Source: Gnetum montanum (lineage: Eukaryota; Streptophyta; Gnetopsida; Gnetales; Gnetaceae). Taken from it: DNA of 64,000 bases. The position numbers and the translations under genes are program-made. Below the pieces are notes generated by a model that saw only the letters and a list, made by a program, of their open reading frames with translations, was not told where the DNA came from and searched no databases. Position 1 is the first letter of the stretch. Each line of letters starts with the position of its first letter. The DNA lies in the NCBI GenBank assembly GCA_015680685.1, contig MNCI01033354.1, positions 662,062 to 726,061 on the forward strand, given 5' to 3'. Below, one piece after another: positions 46,964-58,936 of the stretch.

Positions 46964-48781
46964 TTGAGGCCCTCAGTTCCTTTTTAAGTTTTTGTTTTAC
47001 ATATTTTTGTTTTACAAATTTCTTTAACTTTTCTTATTTTTGTTTTGCAACATCGTTCATACTTTTTCAATTCTTTGTGTGGTTGTTTGTGTTGTTAAGT
47101 TCATCATCTAATAAGTACTCCTGATGGTGGTATGAACTGTATTCTTTTGATAGCTAATGTTTGGTTTTTACCTTTGAGTTATAATGTTGATACTAAGGTA
47201 TGATTCTTTTGATATAATAAGAAATGAGTCCACGTCGTCCATGCATCCATAAATTTCTATGGTCTCTCTTAGCTTGGAACTATATAGTCCCTTTCTTTAA
47301 ATAATAGAACTATCAATGAATTGGTGACTGGGCATTTCTCCAACTAAGGAAGGACTCAAGGATTGATAAGGGTGTGACTTCAAGGGGATTTGATGCATTT
47401 GTGTTGGCTATTCTCTTGGGTGCTTAGATGTTTTCTTTTTGGGCTTTCCTTACCATTTTGATGTTGCTCCATTATTGGGAAGCTAATCTAATAAAAATAA
47501 TAAGTCTTTGCATGGTGTGGTTCTCATGCAAAAAAAAAAAAATAGTGAGAATTCAAAGCATAGCCCTTAGACAAAATAATGATCTAGGCTACAAGCATTG
47601 GTTATGGAACTAAACAAATGTGTTCCCTCTAACCAAGGCCCTCTCTCGCTTCCTACTTTTTCCTTTCTCATTTCTTCGGAATGGTTGTGACTCTTTGGCA
47701 GAAGCATTCTTGCTACTTAAAGTGGATGGATTGGCCAAGTGTATTAATGTGAAGTCACTAGATGTGGATTGTTTGAGGTTGGATTTAGAATGAGATCTAC
47801 TAAGTCACATTAACCATAAATACACAAGGGGTTGTACACCACCTTGTTCTTAGGACTCCATTCCATTCTCTTCTCCTCATCATTCTTTCTCCATTTTCCA
47901 CCTCATTGCTAGTTGTATCAATAGTCTATATTTTGGTTTATGCATTTTTTTCTTTTTGGTAAATTCTTATGGTTAATAACTTAACTCTTGCTTCCGAATG
48001 ACATTTTCAAAGCCTATGGACTCTTTGAATGTGGGTTTGCCAAGGCATAATGGGCATGACCCTGCTCTGGGGAGGACCCACTGGCATTCCTATTTGGTGC
48101 ATTAGTTAACTTCTTTTCCTTAAACATTTCTGCAATCAACATTTGTTTTGTTCATTACCACCTCTAACATCCATTTTATTGACGTTGTTGTTGTTTCTTT
48201 TCCTCCATTTTTCTTTTTCCTTATCTTTTTCCATTCTATCACTACCGAAGGATCGCTTTTAGTCATGGGGGTCCTAGTCTAATTTTTAAAATTTTCTCCT
48301 AACCCCTACACCTTAGGTAGTCACCAGTGTTATATCTCTAGAATCTGTATTAGCCATATCACAACTCAGCCAATAGACCATACACCGAGGAAAGGTATCA
48401 ATTGCATTGTGATTTATTTATCCTCACTAATATGAGACTATGTTGTGTGTGCAGATGGCAATCATACAACACTGGACTAGTGCTGGAACAGTCATGCAAG
48501 GAACAAGATTGATGGCACACTTATGCATGGCCAATAGAAACATGCAATCTTGGCGTTGGTAGCAACAGACTTCTTCTCTTTTCTCTTTTCTCTCAGCTGC
48601 CAAATAAGGCTAGATGTCAAATGTGTATAGTATTCACTCTTGTGGTCATGAACACTAATATGGCCATGTATTGTAATGATGATCTGTTCACACATCATCC
48701 CATTCACCATTAGTGTCATTCAAGTTAATAATCCCATACCTTGCCAATATTTTGTAAGGAACTCAAGGATGAGTTTTCATT
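46964..48781 (+). other. Element A 3' non-coding region
   Basis: 1.8 kb without credible ORFs. It begins with a T-rich tract (about 46975-47070). Two blocks are shared with B and D: AGGGTGTGACTTCAAGGGGA near 47369 and GGGGAGGACCCACT near 48069. There is a 12-base A run near 47530. Position suggests an untranslated region with RNA-level roles. Confidence 0.6.
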
Positions 48782-48795
48782 CAATCATGGGGGTA
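48782..48795 (+). other. Element A polypurine tract
   Basis: CAATCATGGGGGTA directly abuts the 3' LTR, identical to that of element B. Confidence 0.78.
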
Positions 48796-49562
48796 TGATA
48801 AGCCGCGATATCTCATCCGCCCTACGATATCGAGTACGCGATATCACGTCCTGCCTCATCTTCTATAAATAAGAGGCAGTGCCTTTGTTCCAGGGGGAGT
48901 TAGACTTAGACCCTTAGCTAAACTCTTGCACTTTTACCATTCCGGAGTTAAAATAATTTCTGTGTGCTCGCAGTAGGAGTCTTAAAGTGAACAGATCTTT
49001 ATTCAAGCAAATTATACCTGAGCACACATTTATGTACAGCAATAAAGACGAACTTTATGATAAACCTTGCAGCATGCGGATTAAGCTAAATAGTAATTAA
49101 TTATTGTTAAATGTTTAAATACCTTCCTACTTAATTGATCTCTCAACCCTTGACTCTCCTAGTTAAGTACACTCAGTACGACTGCTTCGAGCATGTGTGT
49201 AGCACTTGGCAACCTAGTAATGATTAGCATTTGGTAATGCCAATAGCGTTGCGCTGGTTCGGGATGTGTGCAGCAAGTTAATGAAAGTTAATGAATAGTT
49301 AATGAAAGTTAGTCACTTAGTTCTTCTTACCTTCCCCTATTAGCATAAGGCATTAAAAAGATAAAAGCTATAAAAATCATACACCTCAAGCTTACTTAAC
49401 CATACAACCATGAAAATACAAGTAATTTTGGCAAGACAATGATTGATTAACCTTGAGTGTTCCATTAAGGCATGTAAGCACTTAGTCCTTGGAGTTCAAT
49501 TGAATCACGCGTGAAACACTCATATTCGTATGGTTGAGTGTAGGGGTACTCGCCACTCATTA
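48796..49562 (+). repeat. Element A 3' LTR (767 bp)
   Basis: Starts TGATAAGCCG, ends CCACTCATTA, followed by TSD AACTT. TATAAATAAG is at 48864, 68 bp in. Three GATATC units lie before it versus two in the 5' LTR, and about 30 bp are missing near 49278 (GTGGGAACGGATACTGG region of the 5' copy). Confidence 0.93.
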
Positions 49563-49567
49563 AACTT

Positions 49568-50601
49568 TATAGGGAAAAAATGTGTGTCGTCTAAGTTGCA
49601 TAAATAGCATTTATATAATTATTGTAACTAACTAAATTTTTCCCCCTAACCTTTAAATGAATAGTACATGCTTTCATTTATGATTTTTTTCCTATGTTCA
49701 AGATGGAGGGAGGTAAGTGGCCAAGGGAAGCAAACAATTTAAAGTAGCCAAAATCTTAAAAGCAGAAGGTACTAGTGATGAGGAAATCATCAAAGGGTAG
49801 AAAAAAGAAGGAGGAAGAAAGTGAAGACTAAGATCTTTCAAAACTTATAGACTTCCATTTGCAAACCCTTGGTGATGTATTTTTTCCATCTATTAGCTTT
49901 GTAAGAGGGGAAGAGAGCAATCATATATCAATTGATATACCTCCAAAATTGGAACCTTTTTTGGCTTCCCCAAAAAACCATTTTATGTCATGCCTAGATG
50001 GAATTTAATTTTTACAAACCCATGAAGAGGAGATCAAGGTTGATCTCCATCTCAACTAAGAGTTCTATTAGTAACTCCTAATAGATCAAAATATTCGCCA
50101 CACAAACTTGTTGAAGGAGGTGTGCCTCTTGGAGGCATGGACAAGCAAGCTTATGCAAGAGGTAATTTATCTTGCAAATGATATCCAAGGATCTACAGTG
50201 AGCTACATGCTTTTATTTCAATTATTTTTTATTATTTTAAGAATTTGGAACTTCAATCATAACTGCATATTTGGTTATGTTTGACTATATGAATTTTAAG
50301 TAAGAATGTTGTTTAGTGAAACTCTTCAATTATAAAGCTTTCTACTTGACTTCCAAAATCTTTGTTATTTTCATTTTAGTGTTCCTTTTCTAGTTATTGG
50401 TTATTTTCATATTTAATTTTGGAATTTATTTAATTCATAGTTATTATTTATACAATATTCCTAGTTGGTTTGATAATTTGTTTCTCGATCAGTTTTAGAA
50501 TTTTTTCACTATCATATTTTAAATCATGTTCTTTCTCTATTATCTCAAATTTTCTAGTTTAGTGTCTATTTTAATAGTTGTTTCCTTTTTATGTTATTAT
50601 T
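49568..50601. other. Gap between elements A and B, no recognised gene
   Basis: The plus strand has a readable, less AT-rich stretch at about 49700-50180 with blocks such as SKYSPHKLVEGGVPLGGMDK, but no family is recognised. The rest is AT-rich. Confidence 0.4.
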
Positions 50602-50606
50602 ATACT

Positions 50607-51681
50607 TGATGAGTGGTGAGGTACCCCTACGCTCAACCATACGAATACGAGCATTTCACGCACGATCCAATCGAATTCCAAGGACAAAGTGCTTATGTGC
50701 CCTTGTGGAATAAGGATGGGTTGGTTGATCATTGTCTTCCCAAGCTTACCTGTATGTCATAATTGTATGGTTAAGTTTGAGGCATATGATTTTTATAGCT
50801 TTTATGTTTTTATGTCCTATGTTAGTAAGGAAGAGAGAGATAACTAAGTGACTAATTTAACTTAACTACTAATTAACTAGGCTTTAACTAATCCTAACAC
50901 TAGTATCTGTTCTCACTTGCCATACACATCCTAAACTAGTGCAACACTACTGGGATTACCAAATTCTAATTGTTACTTGGTTACCAAGTATTACACGCGT
51001 GCTCAAAGTGATCGTACTGAGTGTAATTTAACAATCTGCTAAATTGATCAAATTGAATTGCTATGCTAATAACAGAAATGTAAAGTGCATAAAATAAAAT
51101 AAATGCATAAGAAAATAAAATAAAAGAAATGTGTAAGAAAAAAAAATCTCAAGTTCTGCAAGGATGAATCAAAGAGCTCATCTTTATTGCTGTACACAAG
51201 GTGTGCTCAGGTACACAATGCTCGAATAAAGATCCATCCATACTTCGACATCCTACTGCAGGCAGTTGGAAAATACTCTAACCTTCAAACAAACTACAAG
51301 AGTTTTGCTACTTGACTACTACAAAACTTCTTTCAAATTGTGCGCCTAGGCACTATATTTATAGACTTGGGAGCAACTACTCTAATAATTAGAGTAACCA
51401 CTCTAATAATTAGAATAACTACTCCAATAATAACCACTCTAATAATTAAAGTAACTACTTCAATAATAACCACTCTAATTATTAGAGTAACCATTCCAAT
51501 AATAATTGCTCTAATAATTAGAGTAATCACTCCAATAATAACTACTCTAATAATTAAAGTAACCACTACAATAATAACCACTCTAATTATTAGAGTAACT
51601 GCTATAATAATAACCGCTCTAATAATTAGAGTAATCACTCTAATAATAATCACTCTAATTATTATAGTAACCACTTCATCA
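50607..51681 (-). repeat. Element B 3' LTR (1075 bp) with CTCTAATNATTAGAG array
   Basis: On the minus strand it begins TGATGAAGTG and ends CCACTCATCA. TATAAATATAG lies at 51365-51353, about 316 bp in. Between start and TATA (51363-51680) seven copies of a composite 36-bp unit alternate a 21-bp near-palindrome (ACTCTAATNATTAGAGTAAC) with a 15-bp spacer (ACTCCAATAATAACC). These make long open frames on both strands that are not genes. Confidence 0.92.
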
Positions 51682-51695
51682 TACCCCCATGATTG
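51682..51695 (-). other. Element B polypurine tract
   Basis: The minus strand reads CAATCATGGGGGTA, abutting the 3' LTR. Confidence 0.78.
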
Positions 51696-53580
51696 AATGA
51701 AAACTCATTCTCAATTTCCTTACAAAATATTAGAAAGGTATGGGATTATTGACTAATTGACAACTGATGGTGGAATGGGATGACAAACTCAACGTGCCCA
51801 GTGAACAGATCAATAAGCATATTACAACATTAGTGTTCATGACCATTGTGGTGAACACTTGTACATAAATGACATCCAAACCTTTATTTGGTAGCTTGTA
51901 GAGAAAGAGAGAGAAAGAAAATGAAGCATGTTACCACCAATGGTAAGATTGCACCTTCTGTTGTTTATCCATAGCCATGCCACTAGACTTGCTCCTTTTG
52001 TAAATGCTCTAGTTTCGATCCATCCTAAGTGCTTCCTCCAAGCCTAATCCATTGTTTGTATGATCACCATCTACACACACAACACAGTCACAAATGATCA
52101 AGGATAGATAAACCACAATGTAGTTGATACCTTGCCTCGACATGAAGTGCATTGGCTAAGTTGTGGTTATAGTAGAAACTGGTTTGGAGATTTATCACAG
52201 ATGACTACCCAAGGTGTAGGGGTTAGGTGAATAGTAAAATGGAGAAAATTAAAAAATTTGTGCTAGGGCCTCCATGACTAAGAGCGAACCTCTGGTGGCT
52301 ATAAGATGGAAAAACACGAGGAATAAGAAAGATGAAAAATATCAACGGCAATGCCAATAAAATGAATGTCATGGATGGGGATGAAACAAGAGATGACTAA
52401 ATGCAAGAAATGTTTAAGGAAAAGAACATAACAATTACACCAAAAAGGAATGCTAGTGGGTCCTCCCCAAAGTAGGCTCATGCCTTTTATGCCCTAACAA
52501 ACCCACAAACCAAAGAGTCTGTAGGCCCTAGGAATGTCATTTGGAAGCAAGAGTTAAAAACTTACCCACAAGAATTCACCAAAGAAAAAAAATGCATCAA
52601 CCCAGAATGGACTAATGATAAAATTGGCAATGAGGTGGAAAATGGAAAGAAAGATGGAAAGGAGAGAATGGAATGGAATCCCAAGAACAAGGTTGTGTAA
52701 AGCCCCTTTTGTACTTTATAGTTAATGTGATTGAGTAAAAATTATCCCAAATCCATACTCAAACAAACCACATCCATTGACCTTGCATCAATACACTTGA
52801 CTAATCCATCCATCTAAAGTAACAAGAATGCTTCCACAAAAAGTTACCACCATTCCAAAGAGAGCGAGATGGAGAAGTAGGAAGCGGGAAAGGGCCTTAG
52901 TTAGAGGGAACCTTTAGGCATGGGTAACATATGTTTTCAGTTCCATAACTAGTGCTTGTAGCCCATATTGCTTTATTATGTCTAAGGGGTGTGCTTTGAA
53001 TTCTCACTCTTTTTTTTTTCTTTTTTTTTCTTTTTTCATGAGAACCATACCATGCAAAGAATTATTTTTATTCACTCAGCTTCCCAATTTTTGAACAATG
53101 TCAGAATGGCGGAAAATCGAAGAAAAAGCATCCAAGTACCTAAGAGAATGACCAGCACTAATGCATCGAATCCCCTTGAAGTCACATCCTTTTCATCCTT
53201 TGAGTCTTTCCTTGGTTTGAAAAATACCCAGCCACCAATTCATTAACAAGTTTACTTAGAAAAAGGGGATTATACAGTTCCAAGACAAAGGAGACCATAG
53301 AGTTGTATGGATGAGTGAACGACATGGACTCATTGCCTATTTTACCAAAAGAACCATACCTTAATATCAGCATCATAATTCAAAGGTAAAAATCAAACAT
53401 TAGCAATCAATATGATATAATTCAATCCATCATCATGATCACTTATTGGCTGTCAAATAAAAATAAATCAAGCAAACAAACAAATAGTAAAAACATGAAC
53501 AATGGTGTAAACCAAAAATAAGAAAATTTAAATGAATATGTAAAACAAAAATTGAAAAAGAATTGAGGGCCTAGAATGGT
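51696..53580 (-). other. Element B 3' non-coding region
   Basis: 1.9 kb without credible ORFs. It carries the two blocks shared with A and D: TGGGTCCTCCCC near 52457 and CCCCTTGAAGTCACATCCTT near 53172 (plus sense). A T-rich tract sits at 53010-53035. It ends in the T/A-rich stretch next to the pol stop. Confidence 0.6.
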
Positions 53581-54935
53581 TAACATAGGTGGCCATCTCC
53601 CCCACGACTAAGTTAGAAGGAGGAGATCGAAAATAGTGAGCAGGGTTGTCCATCAAGAGAGATAGCAAGTGTACTGGTTGTCCTAAGCTCTTGGAAAGGT
53701 TTGGTTTATTACACGTTGACCAAAAGTTTCTTATCTAGGCTTTTAGGTTTGTATATTTTCATGGCCCCTAAAGAAAAAGCTGCATGAATAACATAAGGTC
53801 CTTTCCACAGTGCTTGAAATTTAGTAGGTTGTGGCATATGTGTGGGATTCTAGTAGAAAACCTTATCTTTTGACTGATATTTAACTTTCCTAATTCTTAG
53901 GTCATGACATTGTTTATTGAAGGCCTTATGCAATTAGTTAGATGACAAGGTAGCTAATTAGTTTTCATCTAGCAAGTTAAGGGTTACTAACTGTTGTTTC
54001 TATGCTAGATCAAATTCAAGGTTGATGTCACATATCGTGGGTAGTGTACAGAGCTCAGTTTGAATGGGAAGCATTGGTAATTTACTATACACTAACTCAT
54101 AGGGAGAGTAGCCTATAGGGATTTTCCATGTGGAGCAATATGCCCAAAGAACATCATTCAGTTTAGTGCTCTAGTCTCACCTAAACTTGCTAATGGTTCT
54201 TGCCAATATCTTTGTAATCTCCCTATTGGTGACTTCTGCTTGACTATTTGATTGGGGGTGGTATGGTGTTGTCAATTTGTGTTCAACCCTTAAGTGTTGC
54301 ATTAATTTCTGAAAAGTTGCACCTGTGAAGTGTGTACCATTGTTTGAACTAAGTGCACGTGGCACACCAAACCTGTTTATGATTTTTTGTTGAACAAATC
54401 ATGTAGCTGTAGATGATGTACAATCTTTAATAGTAGCATCTTTAGCCCATTTTCTTAGGTAGTCAATGGCAACAATAATATAAGCTTTTCCATTGGACAT
54501 TGGTATAATCAACCCCATAAAATCAATTCCCCAAATGTCGAAGGGTTCTAATGGTTAAATCCATTATTACGGATCCTCCATTCTAGCAGTCATTCCCCCA
54601 TCACGTTGATAGCACTCACAAAATTGGATGAAATGATGGGCATCCTGAAATAATGTAGGTCAATAATATCCTGCAAGCATGATCTTGATGGCCATTCGTC
54701 TCCCAGCATAATGATCCCCATAAGGACCCTCATGAGTGTCTTGGAGAACTCGTAGTTGATCTATATTAGGAACACACCATCGAACCAATCCATTAGGACA
54801 CACTTTGTAAAGTTGCCCATTGATCTCCATAAAGTACTTGGCTCAATGAAGAAACTATTGTTTCTTCTTAAGGTTTAACTCTTGTGGTGTCTGTTGGATG
54901 AGGAGATAGGTAAGAATGCTATTGTACTAGTTTAT
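53581..54935 (-). pseudogene. pol: Element B integrase and pol C-terminus, degraded
   Basis: Integrase inserts the DNA copy into the genome. In order from 54760: the zinc-binding region GPYGDHYAGRRMAIKIMLAG, then QDAHHFIQFCECYQRDGG. The core starts [20 protein letters not shown] (first catalytic D kept), continues LSSNNGTHFTGATFQKLM (second D changed to N, near 54340) and ends PYHPQSNSQAEVTNREI (E kept). A C-terminal block KFQALWKGPYVIHAAFS (near 53800) is the GPY/F-type module, followed by KIYKPKSLDKKLLVNV. The upstream part, EINWYNSILTYLLIQQTP, is the tail of the RNase H-INT linker and is joined to RT at about 54935. Several TAG stops are present. Confidence 0.88.
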
Positions 54936-55960
54936 CTCCGTGTAGTAGCTAGTATGTCCAAGGAATGATCGAATATCTTTGACAGTTTTTGATTGATCAG
55001 TAATTCCTTGGATAATTTTGATTTTCTCAGGGTCTACCTCTATCCCAATGTGTGAGATTTTGTGCCCTAGTACTATGCCTTCTTAGACTATCAAATGGCT
55101 TTTTTTCCAGTTACGCGTCAAATTGGTTTCTACACATCCTTTTAACACTTGCTCAAACCGATCTAAGGCTTGATCAAAGTTTTCTCCATAAGTGGAGAAG
55201 TCATCCATAAATACCTCCACACCATTCCCTATCTATTGTTGGAATATACTTAGAACTAGTCATTGAAATGTTGCAAGGGCATTGCACAAGCCAAATGGCA
55301 TCTATTTGTATGCAAATGTTCCCCAAGGACTGATGAATGTAGTCTTGGCTTGCTCTTTTGGGGCTATTTGTATTTGGTTATATCAACTATATGCATCTAG
55401 AAAACTATAATAGCAATGCCCTGCGATGGTGTCTAAGACTTGGTTGACAAATGGCAATAGAAAGTGATCTTTGAATGTTACCATATTTAGTAGCCTGAAA
55501 TCTATGCACACCCTCCATTTAACTCTCTTTTTAGGCACAATAACTAAGGGGCTAACCCATTCTCTATTAGCAATGGGGTATATGAACTTAGCCTTGAGAA
55601 GCTATTCAATTTCTTCCTTAACTACTTGCTTCAGCTTAGGGTTCAATTGCCTCTACGATTGTCTTCGAGGCTTCATGGAGGGATTAGTGTAAATTCTATG
55701 TTGGCATATCCTAGGATCTATTTCAGTTAATTCGAGATATGACCAAACAAAGGCTTCTAACCATTTATTTATTACCTTCAGTCGTTCTTCTTTCTATTAA
55801 GGAGCAAGCTTAGCGTTGATAATTACCGGTTTTCCATTTTTAAGGAATGTGTAGTCCATACCAATGGGCAATGGTTTTAGCTCAAGGGGCTCCTACTTAA
55901 ATTTCTCAAGGATTTACAACTTCCCCTAGTTAATATTTTCAAGGTTAAGACTTGGAAGTT
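54936..55960 (-). pseudogene. pol: Element B reverse transcriptase, degraded, fused to integrase linker
   Basis: RT of Athila/Tat type. From about 55700: LNPKLKQVVKEEIE, then LLKAKFIYPIANREWVSPLV and IVPKKRVKWRVCIDFRLLN. Next come HCYYSFLDAYS-YNQIQIAP and SPWGTFAYK-MPFGLCNALA. The catalytic VEVFMDDFSTYG lies at about 55190-55220. EIVLGHKISHIGIEVDPEK follows, and the connection VKDIRSFLGHTSYY ends at about 54937. Directly after SYY the reading switches to sequence that normally follows RNase H, so RNase H and the rest of the connection are missing. The catalytic aspartates survive; stops elsewhere (mostly TAG) inactivate it. Confidence 0.9.
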
Positions 55961-56099
55961 GGTGGTGGACTTGCTCTAATGTGTCTATGCTATCGATGTA
56001 AGCACAAGTCAAACCCTTAGTTGGTTCCATGCATATGAGTGAACTGCTTTCTTGATTAGCTGTCAGCCATTGGGTATCTTTTTGTCATGTGGCTACTGC

Positions 56100-56640
56100 A
56101 TATAGGCATCTTTGTATGTTAATCACTTGTGTACACTTATTGCATGTAGGAAATGCTAAACTTTACACAAACCATGACCTTTGCATGTAATTACATCCTA
56201 TGTCACTGTATGCAATGCATGGAACTTTCTTCTTCTCGATCTTTCTAAATGTATTTTTCTTTGATATTTCTAGGGAAAGATCATAGATTCCTAGGCATGC
56301 ATTGATGGTGCTTAGCCATGCTCTTCCCATTATGATTTGGAAGTCCCCCTTACCATTGTTTACCTGAATCACTACTAAGTCAGTTGGGTATGACCACCCA
56401 CAAACAGTGGTAACAATGTCTTCCACCAGTCCCAATGGGATAGTGATGGACTAGTCGGCCAACTATAGATGGATGTTGCTCTTTTTCAATGGATGCAAGT
56501 TCCAGGCCTTGTACATTTCTTGAGAAATCAAGTTGACATCAGAACATGAATCCAAAAGAGCCTTACATAGTGCATTTCTAGCGATTTGTAAGTATATTAG
56601 AGGACTCCTAGGATTAGAGAATTTCTTGGAAAGCTAGCTA
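56100..56640 (-). pseudogene. Element B retropepsin-like protease, degraded
   Basis: From about 56580: ALLDSCSDVNLISQEMYKAW, in which D-S-G has become D-S-C. GLVEDIVTTVCGWSYPTDLV follows, then VIQVNNGKGDFQIIMGRAWL (IxGRxWL at about 56340-56320) and LGIYDLSLEISKKNTF. The second half is an open frame of 90 codons (56163-56435). A TAG separates the two halves at the same place as in element A, so that stop may predate their split. It is followed by the linker to RT. Confidence 0.83.
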
Positions 56641-58851
56641 GCTTTGATCTAATCAATGATAGCATGTGTTAGCATGACCGTATGCGTTGAGTCTGGTGAT
56701 TAGGTTGAAGGGGGCTCCGAAGCTTTGATTGATACTGAGGTGTCTAAGGAATTTGCTACTTGTGATTGCAAGGGCTTGGTTAGATTGTTGGTTCTAAAGA
56801 AAGGTCTTTTATTCATGTGGTTGTTAGAACCAACAGTAGGTTGAGATTTCATAGCCCTCGTAGTGTTACATTGCTACGACTAGGTAGGGATTTCATCTTG
56901 CATCTTAGGAGTAGGTGGTAGTGGAGCTATTGGTGCAAGAGATTTAGTCAGATGAGAAGGATGATATGCTTGTAGAATATCACCTCTAGAAGAGGGAGTC
57001 CCATAATACTTGTGGACTTGGTAGTGAGGTTAAGGAGTGACGTGACTAGTAGAGTCACGTGGGGAGATTGGCTTCTGCACGTAATATCCATATGGGTCAA
57101 GTTGCAGGTAAAGATATTGTTGCCTTGGTGGTGGCATTCCCCATTATTGTGGGTGATGCCACTATTGATATTGCTCAATCAATTGTGGTGGAGTTCCACT
57201 AGGATAATATGTTAAGGGTGGGTGGAATTGCCTTGGGTTACCTTGAAGATAAGGTAACCTTTAGGGTGCTTGCCATTTTTTCAATCGTGGGTTGAGTGCA
57301 TACACCCCAAACTCTTAAAGATGTGAAATTATATGGCAACATCCCTTAGGATGGTCATATTGATATATTTCACATCCACTACCATTGTCTGTTTCTAACC
57401 CCACAACTTCTTCAATAATGGCAACTTTGCCCTTACCCTTGCTACGTGCATGTTCAGCTTCTCTTGTTTTTCTTTTTTCATGATCACTACCTCACTCTCT
57501 AAACTCCTCTACTATTTTAAGAAAAATTTGAAATCTATTGTCTAGGGAATCCTACATTTGGTCTNNNNNNGATTTTCTTTCGCAAGTTAGACACTCGGGA
57601 GTATGTTTGGTACTTGTCATTAAATAGTTCTAACATACTACTCCACCTACGAATGGATTTTGATTCTAAAGATCAGCACCAACTTTCTACTTCTTTAACT
57701 AATGTTCGTGGAAACAACTTAAGTTTTTGCCATTTGTTCTCTATGTTCTATAAGGAACATGCATCATGGAATGCTTGTAAATGATTCTAAGGATTAGCGT
57801 TGTATCCCCCTTCAAATCATGGGATGTTGTTCATATCTAATCTCTTAATTCTACTATCTTTTTTATGCCTTGTTGGAATTATAACAACCTCAATTATGTC
57901 CAAAATACTTCAAATAGCGAGTAGGGGTTCATCATGATTATCTCTTCCATGGTGTATATGATGCCTACATTATTTCCTACTCTCCCTTCTTCTATGTTGT
58001 GACTCTCTAGAGTGCCCTCATCCCCTTTCCTAGCTATTTCATCTATGACTTCCACTTTACCTACCTTTATCCCTATGGTCTTCTTCTTTATGACCATGTC
58101 TAGATATTGAAGGAGAGGGTGAAGGAGATGATGAAGATGAAGAAGAAGGAGAACCATCACCATGATGGTGTCTGCTACCTTCTCTTCTGTGATCTTAGCC
58201 CCGATCGTGATTGTGATCAAAATGTCCACCTTTATCATGAGTTTGTGTCCCTTCTTCAAACCCTTTGTGTCCATGGGTATCAGAACCTAGGTTATGAATA
58301 GTGGAATGAAGGTTTTGATACACAACCCCTTAGCCAAAGTCAAGGGGAGGAACATCATTGTGTGTCTGACTGCCTGAGGTAGGTTCATCACCCTCATTTT
58401 TGCTTAAGACATGTGGGGCATCCTGGAACCACTTACCCTTCAAAGACATATGATATCTCTCCTATTGCAAGTCTATGGGATGGTATTCTCTCAAGTCATA
58501 GTCTTGCACAATGTATTCTGTGTGTAAGTGTGGCATGCCAATTCATGTGAGAGCATGAAGAAGCATACTCGGGACTGAATGATCAAGAGGTAACACTATG
58601 TTACCTTCTAAGTCTCGCTAATGTAGTTGTTCATCTTGATGGAGGATAAAGGTGAAGTCTAGTATATACTCATTGGGATGAATATCTACCACTAGAACTT
58701 GTTGAGGAACTGGTAGATCAACATCATGTGTATTACGTCGTCGACTATTTTTTATTTTAGACCTAGGCAGTGGGACGCTTTTGTACAAAGAAGGAGACAT
58801 ACTTGTCTGCTTAGTGTGCAATATATTCTTGTTTATTATTTTTTCAACCAA
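56641..58851 (-). pseudogene. gag: Element B gag polyprotein, degraded, with assembly gap
   Basis: The start is probably the ATG at about 58800 (MSPSLYKSVPLPRSK), although an open frame extends to 58851. Blocks in order: DFTFILHQDEQLH-RDLEGN (about 58660-58610), EYHPIDLQ, then an R/H/D/S-rich stretch (58280-57960) with SPSSSSSSPSPSPS. The gag domain follows at about 57840-57590 (FEGGYNANP-NHLQAFHDAC, SIRRWSSMLELFNDKYQTYS). NNNNNN at 57565-57570 replaces roughly 400 bp that element A has (44750-45130). Then QYDHPKGCCHIISHL and a P/Q/Y-rich tail to about 56900. Many stops, mostly TAG. Confidence 0.82.
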
Positions 58852-58917
58852 CCCTAAGGGTTCATTCCAATTATGTGAATGATTTCCTAAGTTCTAATTA
58901 ACGCACAAACAACTAAG

Positions 58918-58935
58918 TCCCTAGCAACAGCACCA
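58918..58935 (-). other. Element B primer-binding site
   Basis: The minus strand reads TGGTGCTGTTGCTAGGGA one base inside the 5' LTR. Confidence 0.78.
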
Positions 58936-58936
58936 A

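Larger units (their letters stand above)
42561..49562 (+). mobile_element. Element A: complete non-autonomous LTR retrotransposon (gag-PR-delta pol), perfect TSD
   Basis: 7002 bp with identical AACTT at 42556-42560 and 49563-49567. It carries LTRs of 783 and 767 bp, a primer site, gag, a protease with intact D-S-G, and then a short ORF in which the sequence before RT is joined directly to the end of pol. A 1.8-kb non-coding 3' region and a polypurine tract follow. No RT, RNase H or integrase exists. It is related to element B, which retains much of that missing part. Confidence 0.93.

Noticed and set aside
51333-51696. Open frames of 113-118 codons on both strands rich in LIIR/VVT or TTLIIRVT
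   Set aside because: They are translations of the U3 tandem array of the B 3' LTR; the repeat unit length is a multiple of three and has no stops. The same holds for 59588-60109.
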